Below, piece by piece: positions 28,179-36,792 of a DNA stretch of 64,000 bases. A program made the position numbers and the translations under genes. A model generated the notes under the pieces. It was given only the letters and a program-made list of their open reading frames with translations, made no database searches and was not told where the DNA came from. The stretch is from the NCBI RefSeq assembly GCF_028291725.1, contig NZ_JAQGNT010000028.1, positions 1 to 64,000 on the forward strand, read 5' to 3'. Within the stretch, counting starts at the first letter, position 1, and each line of letters opens with the position of its first letter. The DNA comes from Hydrocarboniphaga sp. Its GTDB lineage: Bacteria; Pseudomonadota; Gammaproteobacteria; Nevskiales; Nevskiaceae.

Positions 28179-28870
28179 CAGACCGATCCATCCAGATGCA
28201 GCGAATCCGGTGAACGCAGAATGGTTTCCGCGTTGCGTGCCGCCTGCTTGCGGTCGCGCTCGGACGGCATGTTGGCTTTATAGATGCCCTGATCACCGAC
28301 CACCCAGGACAGCGGACGCTGCTCCTTGCCGATCGAATCCTGCAGCATCATCAGGCCCTGCAGAAAGGCTTCCGGGCGCGGCGGGCAGCCGGGCACGTAC
28401 AGGTCCACCGGCAGAAACTTGTCGACGCCCTGCACCACCGAATAGATGTCGTACATGCCGCCGGAATTGGCGCAGGCACCCATCGAAATGACCCAGCGCG
28501 GTTCCAGCAGCTGCTCGTACAGGCGCTGCACCACCGGCGCCATCTTCACGAAACAGGTACCGGCGATCACCATCAGGTCGGCCTGGCGCGGTGAGGCGCG
28601 GATGACTTCGGCGCCGAAGCGCGCCAGGTCATGCGTCGGCGTAAACGCGGTCGCCATTTCGACGTAGCAGCAGGACAGGCCGAAGTTGTACGGCCAGATC
28701 GAATGCTTGCGGCCCCAGTTGACCATGTCCGACAGCTTGGCGGTCAGCACGTTGCGCTTGACCTGCTCCTCGGTGAACACATCACCAGGCTCGCGTTGCG
28801 TGTAGTCCTTGGTCAGCGGTGAAACGCCGGTGGGACGATTGGGGTCGATGCGGGTGAGTGTGTATTCCAT
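28178..28870 (-). CDS. nuoB: NADH-quinone oxidoreductase subunit B
   Basis: The 230-residue subunit with cluster N2, which hands electrons to quinone. The tandem Cys motif is [12 protein letters not shown], the third Cys is in [16 protein letters not shown], and the fourth is in [12 protein letters not shown]. The sequence is of the E. coli type ([23 protein letters not shown]), unlike the mitochondrial/alphaproteobacterial type. It is 33 nt downstream of nuoA. Confidence 0.97.
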   Translation of the reverse strand: MEYTLTRIDPNRPTGVSPLTKDYTQREPGDVFTEEQVKRNVLTAKLSDMVNWGRKHSIWPYNFGLSCCYVEMATAFTPTHDLARFGAEVIRASPRQADLMVIAGTCFVKMAPVVQRLYEQLLEPRWVISMGACANSGGMYDIYSVVQGVDKFLPVDLYVPGCPPRPEAFLQGLMMLQDSIGKEQRPLSWVVGDQGIYKANMPSERDRKQAARNAETILRSPDSLHLDGSV

Positions 28871-28903
28871 GGCTGGCCTCGGGCTAGCGGATCGAAAGTA
28901 CGC

Positions 28904-29326
28904 TTAGGTGCTTTCGCTCGCCTCGCTCTGCTTGTGCGTGAGAGGGCGGCGCTTGCGCGACGCGGGCGCCCAATCGAGCGCGCCGATGCGGGCCAGGTAA
29001 ACCAGGCTCGCCAGGAGAATGAAGATGAAGATCGCGGCCTCGACGAAGCCGGTCCAGCCGGATTCGCGGACCGACACCGCCCAGGCATACAGGAACAGCG
29101 CCTCGACGTCGAAGATCACAAAGAACACCGCCACCAGGTAAAACTTGGCCGACAGCCGCAGGCGTTCGGGCGATGCCGATACCACGCCGGATTCGAAGGG
29201 TTCGCCGCGGGCACGCGCGCCGCTGCGGCCGCCGAGCAGCGCAGACAGCCCCAGCATCACGCTGCAAAGGCCGAACACGGCTACCACGTAGACCGCGATC
29301 GACCAGAACTCCGGCGATGTCGTCAT
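28904..29326 (-). CDS. nuoA: NADH-quinone oxidoreductase subunit A
   Basis: A 140-residue three-helix membrane subunit and first gene of the complex I operon. Conserved features are the loop [14 protein letters not shown] and [24 protein letters not shown] with membrane acidic residues. GAGAGG, revealed as AGGAGAGG on the minus strand, provides a good ribosome site before the ATG at 29326. A TTGACA-bearing promoter candidate lies about 55 nt upstream. Confidence 0.96.
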   Translation of the reverse strand: MTTSPEFWSIAVYVVAVFGLCSVMLGLSALLGGRSGARARGEPFESGVVSASPERLRLSAKFYLVAVFFVIFDVEALFLYAWAVSVRESGWTGFVEAAIFIFILLASLVYLARIGALDWAPASRKRRPLTHKQSEASEST

Positions 29327-29381
29327 CGGCTCAAGCCTCTCCTGGTCACCTACTGTCCAACCAGCCCCGTTGCTGGTGCTC

Positions 29382-29409
29382 CCAATAGATGAGGTTCGAT
29401 GTTTGTCAA
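29382..29409 (-). promoter_or_regulatory. Candidate sigma-70 promoter of the nuo operon
   Basis: The minus strand carries a perfect TTGACA (29404-29409) followed after 16 nt by TATTGG. Transcription from here would give a leader of about 50 nt before nuoA. The -10 box is weak (3 of 6). The rest of the gap from 29410 to 29711 holds no gene that I can support. Confidence 0.45.
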
Positions 29410-29615
29410 AGACGACCGAGGTCGCCGGATGCGTCTTGGCACACGGGCCGGAAACCCTCTCCGGCCCTGGCGCGGCTCTTAAGTCCGCATTCGACGCTGG
29501 TCCTCAATGTAGCCATAACACGGACGGGCGCCGCGAATCCGGTGGAGTATATCGCGGCAATAGGCGCCGGGGCGTGTCGTCTTTTGGATAAAGCCTGACT
29601 GAAATCCTGATGGCG

Positions 29616-29657
29616 CCAAAAGTTGACAGCGTGCCGTCATCGGTGTCCAACTTTTGG
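29616..29657. repeat. Inverted CCAAAAGTTG/CAACTTTTGG pair upstream of nuo
   Basis: CCAAAAGTTG (29616-29625) and CAACTTTTGG (29648-29657) are perfect 10-bp inverted repeats, and ACA/TGT pairing extends the stem. A third CTTTTGGAT half-copy lies at 29581. This could be an operator, a terminator-like hairpin or the ends of a lost element. No function can be assigned. Confidence 0.5.
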
Positions 29658-29711
29658 ATTTACGGATTCCTGACCTGGGAATTAGACGCCTATCGGCGCA
29701 GATGCCTGCGC

Positions 29712-29875
29712 GCAGCCTGTCGGACTTGGGAGATCGTAGCGAGGGTAAGGGCCCGCTGTGTCCAAGCTGCGGGCGACTGAGGAGAATATCCAGTCATATT
29801 TGACGAGGGCGCCCGCAGTTTGGGCGCAGCGGGCCGAAGCCGCAGTAGATCTTGCCAAGTCCGACAGGCTGCTAG
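29712..29875. repeat. About 165-nt structured repeat (copy 1)
   Basis: Its terminal inverted repeats CAGCCTGTCGGACTTGG and CCAAGTCCGACAGGCTG are perfect. Internal arms GGCCCGCTG/CAGCGGGCC and CTGCGGGCG/CGCCCGCAG make the whole unit one long imperfect palindrome. It is about 88% identical to the copy at 38457. The right end CTAG supplies the TAG stop of the minus-strand deacetylase-family gene. Confidence 0.92.
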
Positions 29876-30816
29876 TCGACCCGTTCCGGACCGCTTTCAA
29901 CGAACGGGCGAACGAAGGCCTCGACGCCGCCGGACAGTCCCTGCAGGTCGTAGCCGCCTTCGAGCATCGCGATCACGCGGCCCTCGCAGTAGCGCGAGGC
30001 GATCTCGAGAATACGCTGCGCGGTCCAGGCATAGTCGCCGTCGACCAGCCGCAATCCGGCCAGCGGATCGCGCACATGCGCGTCGAAACCGGCCGAAACC
30101 AGCAGCAATTGCGGCGCGAACGCGGCCAGCGCCGGCAGCCAGCCTTCGACGACCGCGGCGCGATAGGCCGCGCCATCGCTGCCGCTGGGCAGGGGCATAT
30201 CGATCAGCGACGGCGCGTCGGCCCTGCCCTCCCAGTAGGGATACAGCGGGTCCTGGTAGGTATTGAACACGCGCACCCGCGGATCGCGCGCGAAGATGTC
30301 GGCCGTGCCGTTGCCATGGTGTACGTCGAAATCCAGCACCGCGACGCGCAGCAGTCCGCGCGCCAGCGCCTCGGCCGCGGCGACCGCTATGTTGTTGAGG
30401 ATGCAAAAACCCATCGGCCGATCGCGCTCGGCGTGATGGCCCGGCGGCCGCACCGCACAGAAAACGAAGTCGGCCTCGCCGTTCAACAGGCGCTCGACGC
30501 CGAGCACGCCGGCGCCGGCAGCGTGCAGCGCCGCGTCCAGGCTGTGCTCGCTCATCGACGTGTCGGGGTCGAGCCACAGCCGGCCCGAGCCCGGCCGCGA
30601 CGACAGGATGCGATCGACATGATCGGCATCGTGAACGCGCAGCAGCGCTTCGCGGCTGGCCGCCGGCGCATCGATCTGCGCAAAGCTCGCGCCCAGCCCG
30701 CTGCGAACCAGCATCGCCTGCAGAGCCAGCAGCCGCGCCGGGCTCTCCGGATGCCCGGCATCCATCTGGTGCAGCACGCAACTCGGGTGAGTGATCCAGC
30801 TGGCCTTCGATGTCAT
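29872..30816 (-). CDS. Histone deacetylase family (AcuC/Aph-like) hydrolase
   Basis: A 314-residue zinc amidohydrolase of the arginase-deacetylase fold. Members remove acetyl groups from proteins, polyamines or similar compounds. The segment HPSCVLHQMDAGHPESPARL opens the domain, RPPGHHAERDRPMGFCILNNIAVA contains the catalytic His pair, VLDFDVHHGNGTADIF holds the zinc Asp/His, and LLVSAGFDAH and AMLEGGYDL complete the site. It is probably cytoplasmic, with no signal peptide. The last codons and the TAG stop enter the 165-nt repeat. A palindrome and a CDF exporter gene lie on the other side; a functional link to metal handling is possible but unproven. Confidence 0.9.
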   Translation of the reverse strand: MTSKASWITHPSCVLHQMDAGHPESPARLLALQAMLVRSGLGASFAQIDAPAASREALLRVHDADHVDRILSSRPGSGRLWLDPDTSMSEHSLDAALHAAGAGVLGVERLLNGEADFVFCAVRPPGHHAERDRPMGFCILNNIAVAAAEALARGLLRVAVLDFDVHHGNGTADIFARDPRVRVFNTYQDPLYPYWEGRADAPSLIDMPLPSGSDGAAYRAAVVEGWLPALAAFAPQLLLVSAGFDAHVRDPLAGLRLVDGDYAWTAQRILEIASRYCEGRVIAMLEGGYDLQGLSGGVEAFVRPFVESGPERVD

Positions 30817-30826
30817 CGTGGCGGCT

Positions 30827-30890
30827 CGTAGCCCGGGTGGAACCCGGGGCTTTTCAGGTTGGCGCGATCCCGGGTTTCACCCGGGCTACG
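30827..30890. repeat. Palindrome, CGTAGCCCGGGTG family
   Basis: Perfect 13-bp ends CGTAGCCCGGGTG and CACCCGGGCTACG flank a second pairing (GAACCCGGG/CCCGGGTTTC). It lies between the divergently transcribed deacetylase-family and CDF genes, so it sits in their shared 5' region, unlike most repeats here, which lie at 3' ends. Confidence 0.9.
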
Positions 30891-30946
30891 TCATCGTCGC
30901 ATGCGTGGCGCTTGGCGGCGAGCCGGCAATCGTCGACCATCGGCGC

Positions 30947-31858
30947 ATGCAAGCTCCCACCACTCCCGAATCCGACGACGGCTATGCGAGCGGCGTACGC
31001 CGCATTCTGTGGCTGACCTTGATCCTGAATGTCGGCGTCTGCCTGCTCAAGCTGGCGGTCGGCCTGTGGACCGGCTCGCTGGCAGTGATGGCCGACGCGG
31101 TGCACAGCCTGACAGACAGCCTCAACAACGTGATGGGCCTGGTGGTGATGCGCTGGTCGGCGCCGCCGCCGGATCGCGAGCATCCGTACGGGCATCTGAA
31201 GTTCGAGGCGGTCGGCGCCCTCGGCATCGCGGCGATGCTCGGCATCGCCTGCTTCGAGGTAGTGAAGCCGGCGGTGATGCGGTTGTTCGAGTCCGACACC
31301 GCGGCGGTGCAGATGAACCCGAGCGCACTGGTGCTGCTGGTGCTGGTACTCGCGGTGAACATCTTCGTCGCGATCTACGAGCGGCGCGCCGGACAGCGGC
31401 TGCACAGCAAGCTGCTGCTCGCCGACGCGACCCAGACTTTCGGCGATATCTGGATCACGCTCGGCGTGATCGCCGGCAGCATCGGTATCTGGCTGACCGG
31501 CTGGTGGTGGCTGGACGTGGCGCTGGCGATACCGGTCGCGCTCGCGGTGTTGTGGAGCGGCTGGGTCGTGGTAAAGGGCAACCTGCCCTGGCTGGTCGAT
31601 GCGACCGCGATTCCGCTGGACGAGATCGAGGCGCTCGCGATGAGCGTGCCCGGCGTGGTCGACTGCCACCAGGTGCATTCGCGCGGCCTGGTCGGACGCC
31701 AGGTATTCGTCGAGATGCACCTGATCACCAATGCCGGCGACATCGAGACCTCGCACCGGATCACCGAGGAGATCGAGCGCTTGCTGCTGGCGAAGTACGG
31801 TCCGGTCGAAGCGACGATCCATGTCGAGCCGGAGCGCTATGCCGAGAACCACGCGTAG
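30947..31858 (+). CDS. Cation diffusion facilitator (CDF) metal exporter
   Basis: A 303-residue inner-membrane protein that should export Zn2+, Co2+ or Mn2+ against protons. Six helices are predicted in the first 215 residues; ADAVHSLTDSLNN in helix 2 and LADATQTFGDIW in helix 5 hold the Asp/His metal-site pattern, although the second site is less classical. The C-terminal cytoplasmic domain has VPGVVDCHQVHSRGLVGRQVFVEMHL. I start at the ATG at 30947; the open frame upstream covers a repeat. The TAG stop (31856-31858) is part of a palindromic repeat. Metal choice cannot be read from sequence alone. Confidence 0.88.
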   Translation: MQAPTTPESDDGYASGVRRILWLTLILNVGVCLLKLAVGLWTGSLAVMADAVHSLTDSLNNVMGLVVMRWSAPPPDREHPYGHLKFEAVGALGIAAMLGIACFEVVKPAVMRLFESDTAAVQMNPSALVLLVLVLAVNIFVAIYERRAGQRLHSKLLLADATQTFGDIWITLGVIAGSIGIWLTGWWWLDVALAIPVALAVLWSGWVVVKGNLPWLVDATAIPLDEIEALAMSVPGVVDCHQVHSRGLVGRQVFVEMHLITNAGDIETSHRITEEIERLLLAKYGPVEATIHVEPERYAENHA

Positions 31859-31933
31859 GTCGGCAATCCCTTGCCGACATCAGGCCTCGCTTGCGCATCG
31901 GGCCAAAACGTCGGCAAGGGATTGCCGACCTAC
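31854..31933. repeat. Dispersed palindrome, CGTAGGTCGGCAA family (copy 2)
   Basis: The ends CGTAGGTCGGCAATCCCTTG and CAAGGGATTGCCGACCTA(C) pair perfectly over about 20 bp, enclosing a centre of about 30 nt. The TAG in the left end is the stop codon of the CDF exporter. Same family as 13115, and same position at a gene 3' end. Confidence 0.93.
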
Positions 31934-32019
31934 AGTAAATACAGACGGGGCTCCGCTCTTTTAACGGAAGCGTCACAATCAGCGCGGAGCATCTGCCGCT
32001 ACCCAAAGGTCGCCTTCCC

Positions 32020-33180
32020 ATGTCCAAAGCTTCTGCCTGCCTGCGTAGCGCGCTGGTCACCGCGCTGACGATCGCGCTCGCCTCCTGCGCTGGCGGTGAT
32101 GGCGACAAGGGCTCATCCGGCAGCAGCGCGACCAAGGTCGGCCATGTATTCGTGGTGGTGCTCGAGAACAAGGACTACGCCAAAACTTTCGCCAGCGATT
32201 CGCTGGCGCCGTACCTGGCCACCGAGCTAAAGGCCAAGGGCGCTTTGCTCGAGCAGTACTACGGCATCGGCCACGTCAGCCTCGGCAACTACATCGCGAT
32301 GATCAGCGGCCAGGGCTTGAACCTGGCGACCCAGACCGACTGCCAGCTCTATACCAACTTTATCGGCGCGCCGCCGGCGTCGGCGATCGACGGCCAGGCC
32401 ATCGGCGTCGGCTGCGTGTTCCCGACCACGGTGCCGAACCTCACCGATCAACTCACCGCCGCCGGCCTGAGCTGGCGCGGCTACATGGAAGACATGGGCA
32501 ACACGCCGGACCGCGAGGCCGCGGCCTGCGCGCATCCCGACCTGAACTCGGTGGACGGCACCCAGTCGGCCACCGCGGAAGACAACTACGCGACGCGCCA
32601 CAACCCGTTCATGTACTTCCATTCGGTGATCGACAACCAGGCCCTGTGCGAACAGCACGTGGTGCCGCTGACCGCGCTGGACTCCGACCTGGGCGCGGTC
32701 GACACCACGGCCCGCTACAGCTTCATCACCCCCGACCTGTGCAGCGACGGCCATGACTCGCCCTGCGCCGATGGCGAGCCCGGCGGCCTGGAATCGATCA
32801 ATGATTTTCTGCAGGTGCTGGTGCCGAAGATCCTCGACTCCGCGGCGTTCAAGAAGGACGGACTGCTGATCATCACCTTCGACGAATCCGATGGCCCGCA
32901 GTCCGATGCCTCCGCCTGCTGCGGCGCCGGCCCGACACCGAACTCGCTGCTGCCCGGCATCACCGGCCCCGGCGGCGGCCGGGTTGGCGCGGTGATCATT
33001 TCGCCGTTCGTCAAACCCGGCACCGTCAGCACGGCCGAGTACAACCACTACTCGATGCTGCGCACGGTGCAGGATCTGTTCGGCCTGCCGTACCTGGGCT
33101 ACGCCGGCAGCACCGGCCAGGCCAGCTTCGGCGCCGACGTGTTCACGCAGCGCCTGCCGGAACTGCCGCCACGGCCTTGA
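32020..33180 (+). CDS. Phosphoesterase-family (AcpA-like) acid phosphatase lipoprotein
   Basis: A 386-residue exported phosphoesterase of the phospholipase C/AcpA superfamily. The N terminus is a lipoprotein signal with lipobox L-A-S-C. Motifs are FVVVLENKDY (metal/nucleophile region), YYGIGHVSLGNYIAMISGQ, YSFITPDLCSDGHDS, LLIITFDESDG and VGAVIISPFVKPGTVS with YNHYSMLRTVQDLFGL. These match the family that releases phosphate from diverse phosphomonoesters in the periplasm or at the surface. It is followed 29 nt later by a diheme cytochrome gene, probably in one operon. The 86 nt before it, after the repeat, show no clear PhoB box. Confidence 0.82.
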   Translation: MSKASACLRSALVTALTIALASCAGGDGDKGSSGSSATKVGHVFVVVLENKDYAKTFASDSLAPYLATELKAKGALLEQYYGIGHVSLGNYIAMISGQGLNLATQTDCQLYTNFIGAPPASAIDGQAIGVGCVFPTTVPNLTDQLTAAGLSWRGYMEDMGNTPDREAAACAHPDLNSVDGTQSATAEDNYATRHNPFMYFHSVIDNQALCEQHVVPLTALDSDLGAVDTTARYSFITPDLCSDGHDSPCADGEPGGLESINDFLQVLVPKILDSAAFKKDGLLIITFDESDGPQSDASACCGAGPTPNSLLPGITGPGGGRVGAVIISPFVKPGTVSTAEYNHYSMLRTVQDLFGLPYLGYAGSTGQASFGADVFTQRLPELPPRP

Positions 33181-33209
33181 CGGCTGGACGGGGCCGGACA
33201 GGTTCGCCC

Positions 33210-34808
33210 GTGAAACTGGCGCTGATCGCACTGTCACTTGCGATCAGCGGCATCGCGGCCGCGGATGACTACGATCCGCTTGCGGCGGCACGTGTGCGCG
33301 AGAAGATCGGCAATGTCGAAGCCGGGATTCCGCCACAGTGCTACGCGAAAACCGGCGCCGCGAATCCCTGTTACGTCTGCCACACGACGGCGCGCGGCAA
33401 CAACGGGGCCGACGACGCCGATCTGCAGCAGCGCTACGACTTCAGCCCGTTGCGGCGGACCATGCCCTGGACCAATCAGTTCGTCGATCGGCGCGCTGCG
33501 ATCGCGAAGGTCAGCGACGAGGAAATCCTGGCCTGGGCCCGCGCCGACAACTACGCTCCCTTGCGTCTGGCGATCGGCAAGCTGGCCGACTACCGCGGCT
33601 GGAAGCCCGACCTCGACCTGGAGAAAGGCTTCGACGAACACGGTTTCGCACGCGACGGATCGCAATGGCGCGCGTTCCGCTACAAGCCTTTCCCCGGCGC
33701 GTTCTGGCCGACCAACGGATCGGCCGATGAAGTGATGATCCGCCTGCCGGCGGGCCTGCGCGAAGACGCGGCCGGCCGATTCTCGCGCGAGGTCTATCGC
33801 GCGAACCTGGCGATTGTCGAAGCGATGATCGCGACACCGGCCGACGTCGCCGATGCCGCGATCGACCGGCGCATCGAAAGCATCGACGAGCGCGCCGCCG
33901 GCATCGATCTCGATGGCGACGGCAAACTCGGCATCGCGACGCATCTGCGCGGACTGCCGGCGCGCTACGCCGGCCGCGGCGACATCAAACCGCGACGCGG
34001 CCTGTATCCGCAGTACACCGAGTTCCTGCACACGGTGCGCTATCTCGATCCGCAACAGCCGGACTACGCAGCGCGACGTCTGAAGGAGCTGCGCTATGCA
34101 ATCAAGGCACTGGAGATCGACGACCTCAGCATCGCCACGCACTACCAGGACAACGCGCGCGAAAAGCTCACCGGCGATCGCCCGCACTACGCCGGCAGCG
34201 CGCTGACCGGCCAGAGCAACGACTACGGCTGGACTTTGTCCGGCTATATCGAAGACGCACAGGGCCGGCTGCGCCTGCAGACACGCGAAGAGCAACTGTA
34301 CTGCATGGGCTGCCACACGAATGTCGGCATATCGGTCGACCAGACGTTCTCGCTGGCGCGCAAACTGCCAGACGCCAAGGGATGGGGTTTACAGACGCTG
34401 GCCGGACAACGCGATGCGCCGCAGAACGGCAGGACGCGCGGCGAATATGCGGAATACTTCGAGCGTGCGCGTGGCGGCGACGACTACCGGGCGAACCGGG
34501 AAATGCTGGCGCGATTCTTTTCCGCCAACGGCAGGCCCGACTTCGCTCGCATCGCCGGTGTCGACGGCTCGCAGGGCCTGCGCGGCCTGCTGCTGCCGTC
34601 GCCGCAACGCGCGCTCGCATTGAACAAGGCGTATCGCGAAGTGGTGTTCGAGCAGAGCTACAAGCTCGGCCGCGACGCGGTGCCGATGCCGCTGGATGAG
34701 CAGGTGCATCGCCAACTCGACCAAGGCGATCCAACGCCGAAGGCCGCGGATCATCGCTATGACGATGCACAGTTGTGGCTGGACTGGAATAGCAAAACCA
34801 ATCGATAA
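33210..34808 (+). CDS. Large exported diheme cytochrome c-like protein
   Basis: A 532-residue protein from the GTG at 33210, with a Sec signal VKLALIALSLAISGIAAADD. Two c-type heme motifs are far apart: CYVCH (54-58) and CMGCH (365-369). The first motif is followed by TTARGNNGADDADL. Long regions between and after have no family that I recognise, and there is a DLDGDGKLG calcium-loop-like stretch (about 232-240). A TTG at 33177 could extend it, overlapping the phosphatase stop, but the signal peptide fits the GTG. It lies in a phosphate-scavenging cluster, so a redox partner or oxidase role there is conjecture. A palindrome follows 3 nt after the stop. Confidence 0.7.
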   Translation: MKLALIALSLAISGIAAADDYDPLAAARVREKIGNVEAGIPPQCYAKTGAANPCYVCHTTARGNNGADDADLQQRYDFSPLRRTMPWTNQFVDRRAAIAKVSDEEILAWARADNYAPLRLAIGKLADYRGWKPDLDLEKGFDEHGFARDGSQWRAFRYKPFPGAFWPTNGSADEVMIRLPAGLREDAAGRFSREVYRANLAIVEAMIATPADVADAAIDRRIESIDERAAGIDLDGDGKLGIATHLRGLPARYAGRGDIKPRRGLYPQYTEFLHTVRYLDPQQPDYAARRLKELRYAIKALEIDDLSIATHYQDNAREKLTGDRPHYAGSALTGQSNDYGWTLSGYIEDAQGRLRLQTREEQLYCMGCHTNVGISVDQTFSLARKLPDAKGWGLQTLAGQRDAPQNGRTRGEYAEYFERARGGDDYRANREMLARFFSANGRPDFARIAGVDGSQGLRGLLLPSPQRALALNKAYREVVFEQSYKLGRDAVPMPLDEQVHRQLDQGDPTPKAADHRYDDAQLWLDWNSKTNR

Positions 34809-34811
34809 CCA

Positions 34812-34882
34812 CTGTAGGAGCGGTCCTTGACCGCGATGGTGCTGTTCAAGGGTTCAATCGCGGTCAAGGACCGCTCCTACAG
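34812..34882. repeat. Palindrome, CTGTAGGAGCGGTCCTTGAC family
   Basis: Two perfect 26-bp arms beginning CTGTAGGAGCGGTCC and ending GGACCGCTCCTACAG enclose a 19-nt loop. It sits 3 nt after the cytochrome stop and 26 nt from the PhoD stop, between convergent genes. It probably works as a two-way terminator. Confidence 0.93.
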
Positions 34883-34908
34883 GTTCGTCATTCGGAGGTG
34901 GCGCAAGC

Positions 34909-36582
34909 TCAGGGAGCCGGTGCCGGTCCTCCCGCGATCGGCCTTGAGGCGTCGCTTGCAGCCACCAGATGATGGCTGCCGCTGGCGAGCGTAAAACTGC
35001 GATCCAGCGCCTGCTCGTCGGTATGCACCGTCACCTGCGGCACCATCCAGAACTCAGCCTGCAGGCGCTGCGGCGTCAGGTCGATCAGCACGTAGCCGTT
35101 GAGCGTGTTCTGGTAGTACTTCAGATGCGGATTGGTCAGCCGCAGCAGCTGCTCGGCCTGCGTCTGCGTGCGCGTGACGATCGCGGTGGCGCCGTTGCCC
35201 ACCGGCTGGTCACCGCGCGAGCTGATCGAGGTCGCGACGAATTCGACGGCGCTGGCGCCGCTGCCGGTCAGTGCGACGTAGCCGATGCTGTTCGGATCGT
35301 CGGTCACTTCAAATGCATAGGCCTCGTGCGCGTCGCCGGTCATGATGACGACGTTGTCGCGCGCCGCGATCATCTGCATCACCCGCGCACGCGCCGGATC
35401 GTAGCCGTCCCACTTGTCGTTCGACAGATACAGGCCGCCGCCACCGGTGGCGCGCGGCGCACCGAGCAGTTTCAACGGCGAGAAGTAGATCTGGTTGCCG
35501 ATCAGCTGCCACTGCGCGCTGTTGCCGGCCAGCTGTGTCGCCAGCCAGGCTTCCTGCGTGACGCCGAGCATCTGCCGGGTTTCGTCGGCGAAATCGCCGG
35601 TCTGGGTGAACACCGGCACGGCATCACCGAACAGCGTATTCGGCGCCGCCGGCCGGTCGCGGCCGAAATGGCGCGCGTCGATCATCGTCAGATCGGCCAG
35701 ATCGCCGAACTTGAATCCGCGCCAGACTCGCGCCCGATCGGCCGCGTCTGGCGCACGGATCGGCAGCCATTCGAACGCGGCCTGCATCGCCGCTCGACGG
35801 CGCGTCGCGTAGTCGCCATCGGCGCTCGGATCGTGCCCTTCGGCGCCGTCGCGCCAGGCGTTGTTGCAGACCTCGTGATCGTCCCAGACCCAGATCATCG
35901 GATGCTGGCGATGCAGCTCCAGCAAGTCCTCGTCGCGACGATATTGCGCATAGCGCATGCGGTAGTCCGAGAGGGTGAGTATCTCGTAGGCCGGTTCGTG
36001 GGGCCGAACCTGATCCTGCTCGCCGTTCTCGTAAATGTAATCGCCAAGATGCACCACGGCATGCAGATCGCTGCGCTCGGCAACACGGCGATATGCGTGG
36101 AAATAACCTGCCACGTAGTTGGCGCAGGTGACGAATACCAGCCGCAGCCGGTCGACCGATCCGGACGGCGCCGTGCGGGTGCGGCCGACCGGCGAGCGCT
36201 CGGTCGCGGACTCGAACCGATAGTAGTACGCGTGGTCGGCCTGCAGGTCGCGAAGATCGAGCTTGATCGTCCAGTCGCCGGCTTCGCTGCCGGCGACGAC
36301 GCCGCTGGCGACAAGCTCCGTCATCGCCGCATCGCGGGCGATCGCATAGCGGATACGCGTCGTCGTTTCGTTTGCGGCAATCGGCAAGGCCCGCGTCCAC
36401 AGCATCACCGCATCGGGCAGCGGATCGCCGCTGGCGACGCCGTGCGTAAAGCGGGCGGCGCTCAGCCCGCCGCCGGAAGAACCGCTATCGGATCCGTCAC
36501 CGCCGGCGCCACAACCGGAGAGCACGCTGACCAGGCTGGCGCCGGAAGCGATGACGAAAGCGCGGCGGGTGATCGGCGGCAT
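34909..36582 (-). CDS. PhoD-family alkaline phosphatase/phosphodiesterase (Tat lipoprotein)
   Basis: A 557-residue metallophosphatase of the PhoD family, which uses Fe3+/Ca2+ and acts outside the inner membrane. The Tat signal is ITRRAFVIASG, followed by lipobox L-S-G-C. The N-terminal Fn3-like domain contains FTHGVASGDPLPDAVMLWTR; the catalytic domain has FVTCANYVAGYF (metal Cys), VVHLGDYIYENGE, WVWDDHEVCNN, LTMIDARHFG and IMTGDAHEAYAF. I start at the ATG at 36582, because upstream codons add 31 residues before the Tat motif. It is divergent from a second PhoD gene with a PhoB-box-like site between them, so induction by phosphate lack is likely. Confidence 0.92.
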   Translation of the reverse strand: MPPITRRAFVIASGASLVSVLSGCGAGGDGSDSGSSGGGLSAARFTHGVASGDPLPDAVMLWTRALPIAANETTTRIRYAIARDAAMTELVASGVVAGSEAGDWTIKLDLRDLQADHAYYYRFESATERSPVGRTRTAPSGSVDRLRLVFVTCANYVAGYFHAYRRVAERSDLHAVVHLGDYIYENGEQDQVRPHEPAYEILTLSDYRMRYAQYRRDEDLLELHRQHPMIWVWDDHEVCNNAWRDGAEGHDPSADGDYATRRRAAMQAAFEWLPIRAPDAADRARVWRGFKFGDLADLTMIDARHFGRDRPAAPNTLFGDAVPVFTQTGDFADETRQMLGVTQEAWLATQLAGNSAQWQLIGNQIYFSPLKLLGAPRATGGGGLYLSNDKWDGYDPARARVMQMIAARDNVVIMTGDAHEAYAFEVTDDPNSIGYVALTGSGASAVEFVATSISSRGDQPVGNGATAIVTRTQTQAEQLLRLTNPHLKYYQNTLNGYVLIDLTPQRLQAEFWMVPQVTVHTDEQALDRSFTLASGSHHLVAASDASRPIAGGPAPAP

Positions 36583-36624
36583 CGGCGTGGTCGGTTCAAA
36601 TCGACACGCTGACAGCGCGCTGTA

Positions 36625-36649
36625 ACAGGCTCGTGACACAGGCTCGTGA
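36625..36649. repeat. Tandem ACAGGCTCGTGA pair in the phoD-phoD promoter region
   Basis: Two exact 12-nt copies of ACAGGCTCGTGA occur at 36625 and 36638, a period of 13. They lie 43 nt before the minus-strand phoD start. They could be regulator sites, but the period does not fit the 11-nt step of PhoB boxes. Confidence 0.5.
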
Positions 36650-36684
36650 AACCTCGACACCGGCCACACTGGCAAAAACAGCTC

Positions 36685-36702
36685 ATGTCACATGTCTGTC
36701 AT
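36685..36702 (+). promoter_or_regulatory. PhoB box-like site between two phoD genes
   Basis: The sequence ATGTCACATGTCTGTCAT has two TGTCA half-sites spaced 11 nt apart, close to the PhoB consensus CTGTCATAAANCTGTCAT. A weaker third half-site, CGACA, follows in phase. It lies 90 nt before the plus-strand phoD start and 102 nt from the minus-strand one. I infer control by PhoB-PhoR. Confidence 0.65.
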
Positions 36703-36792
36703 TCACGCGACACAAACTTGAGAAGTGCAAGCTGGCCGAGCCTGATCGTATTCCGCTCCTGCAGCGACTTCATTTTTTATTGGGGACTTTCG

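Noticed and set aside
29327-29711. Search for secG, tpiA or tRNA-Leu upstream of nuoA
   Set aside because: These genes often precede nuo in Gammaproteobacteria, but no tRNA fold or SecG-like sequence is present here.
29682-29900. Short frames inside the 165-nt repeat
   Set aside because: Similar peptides appear in both copies only because the DNA is repeated. The frames are not preserved between copies and run out of the element.
31934-32019. PhoB box before the AcpA-like gene
   Set aside because: No pair of TGTCA half-sites at 11-nt spacing is present.
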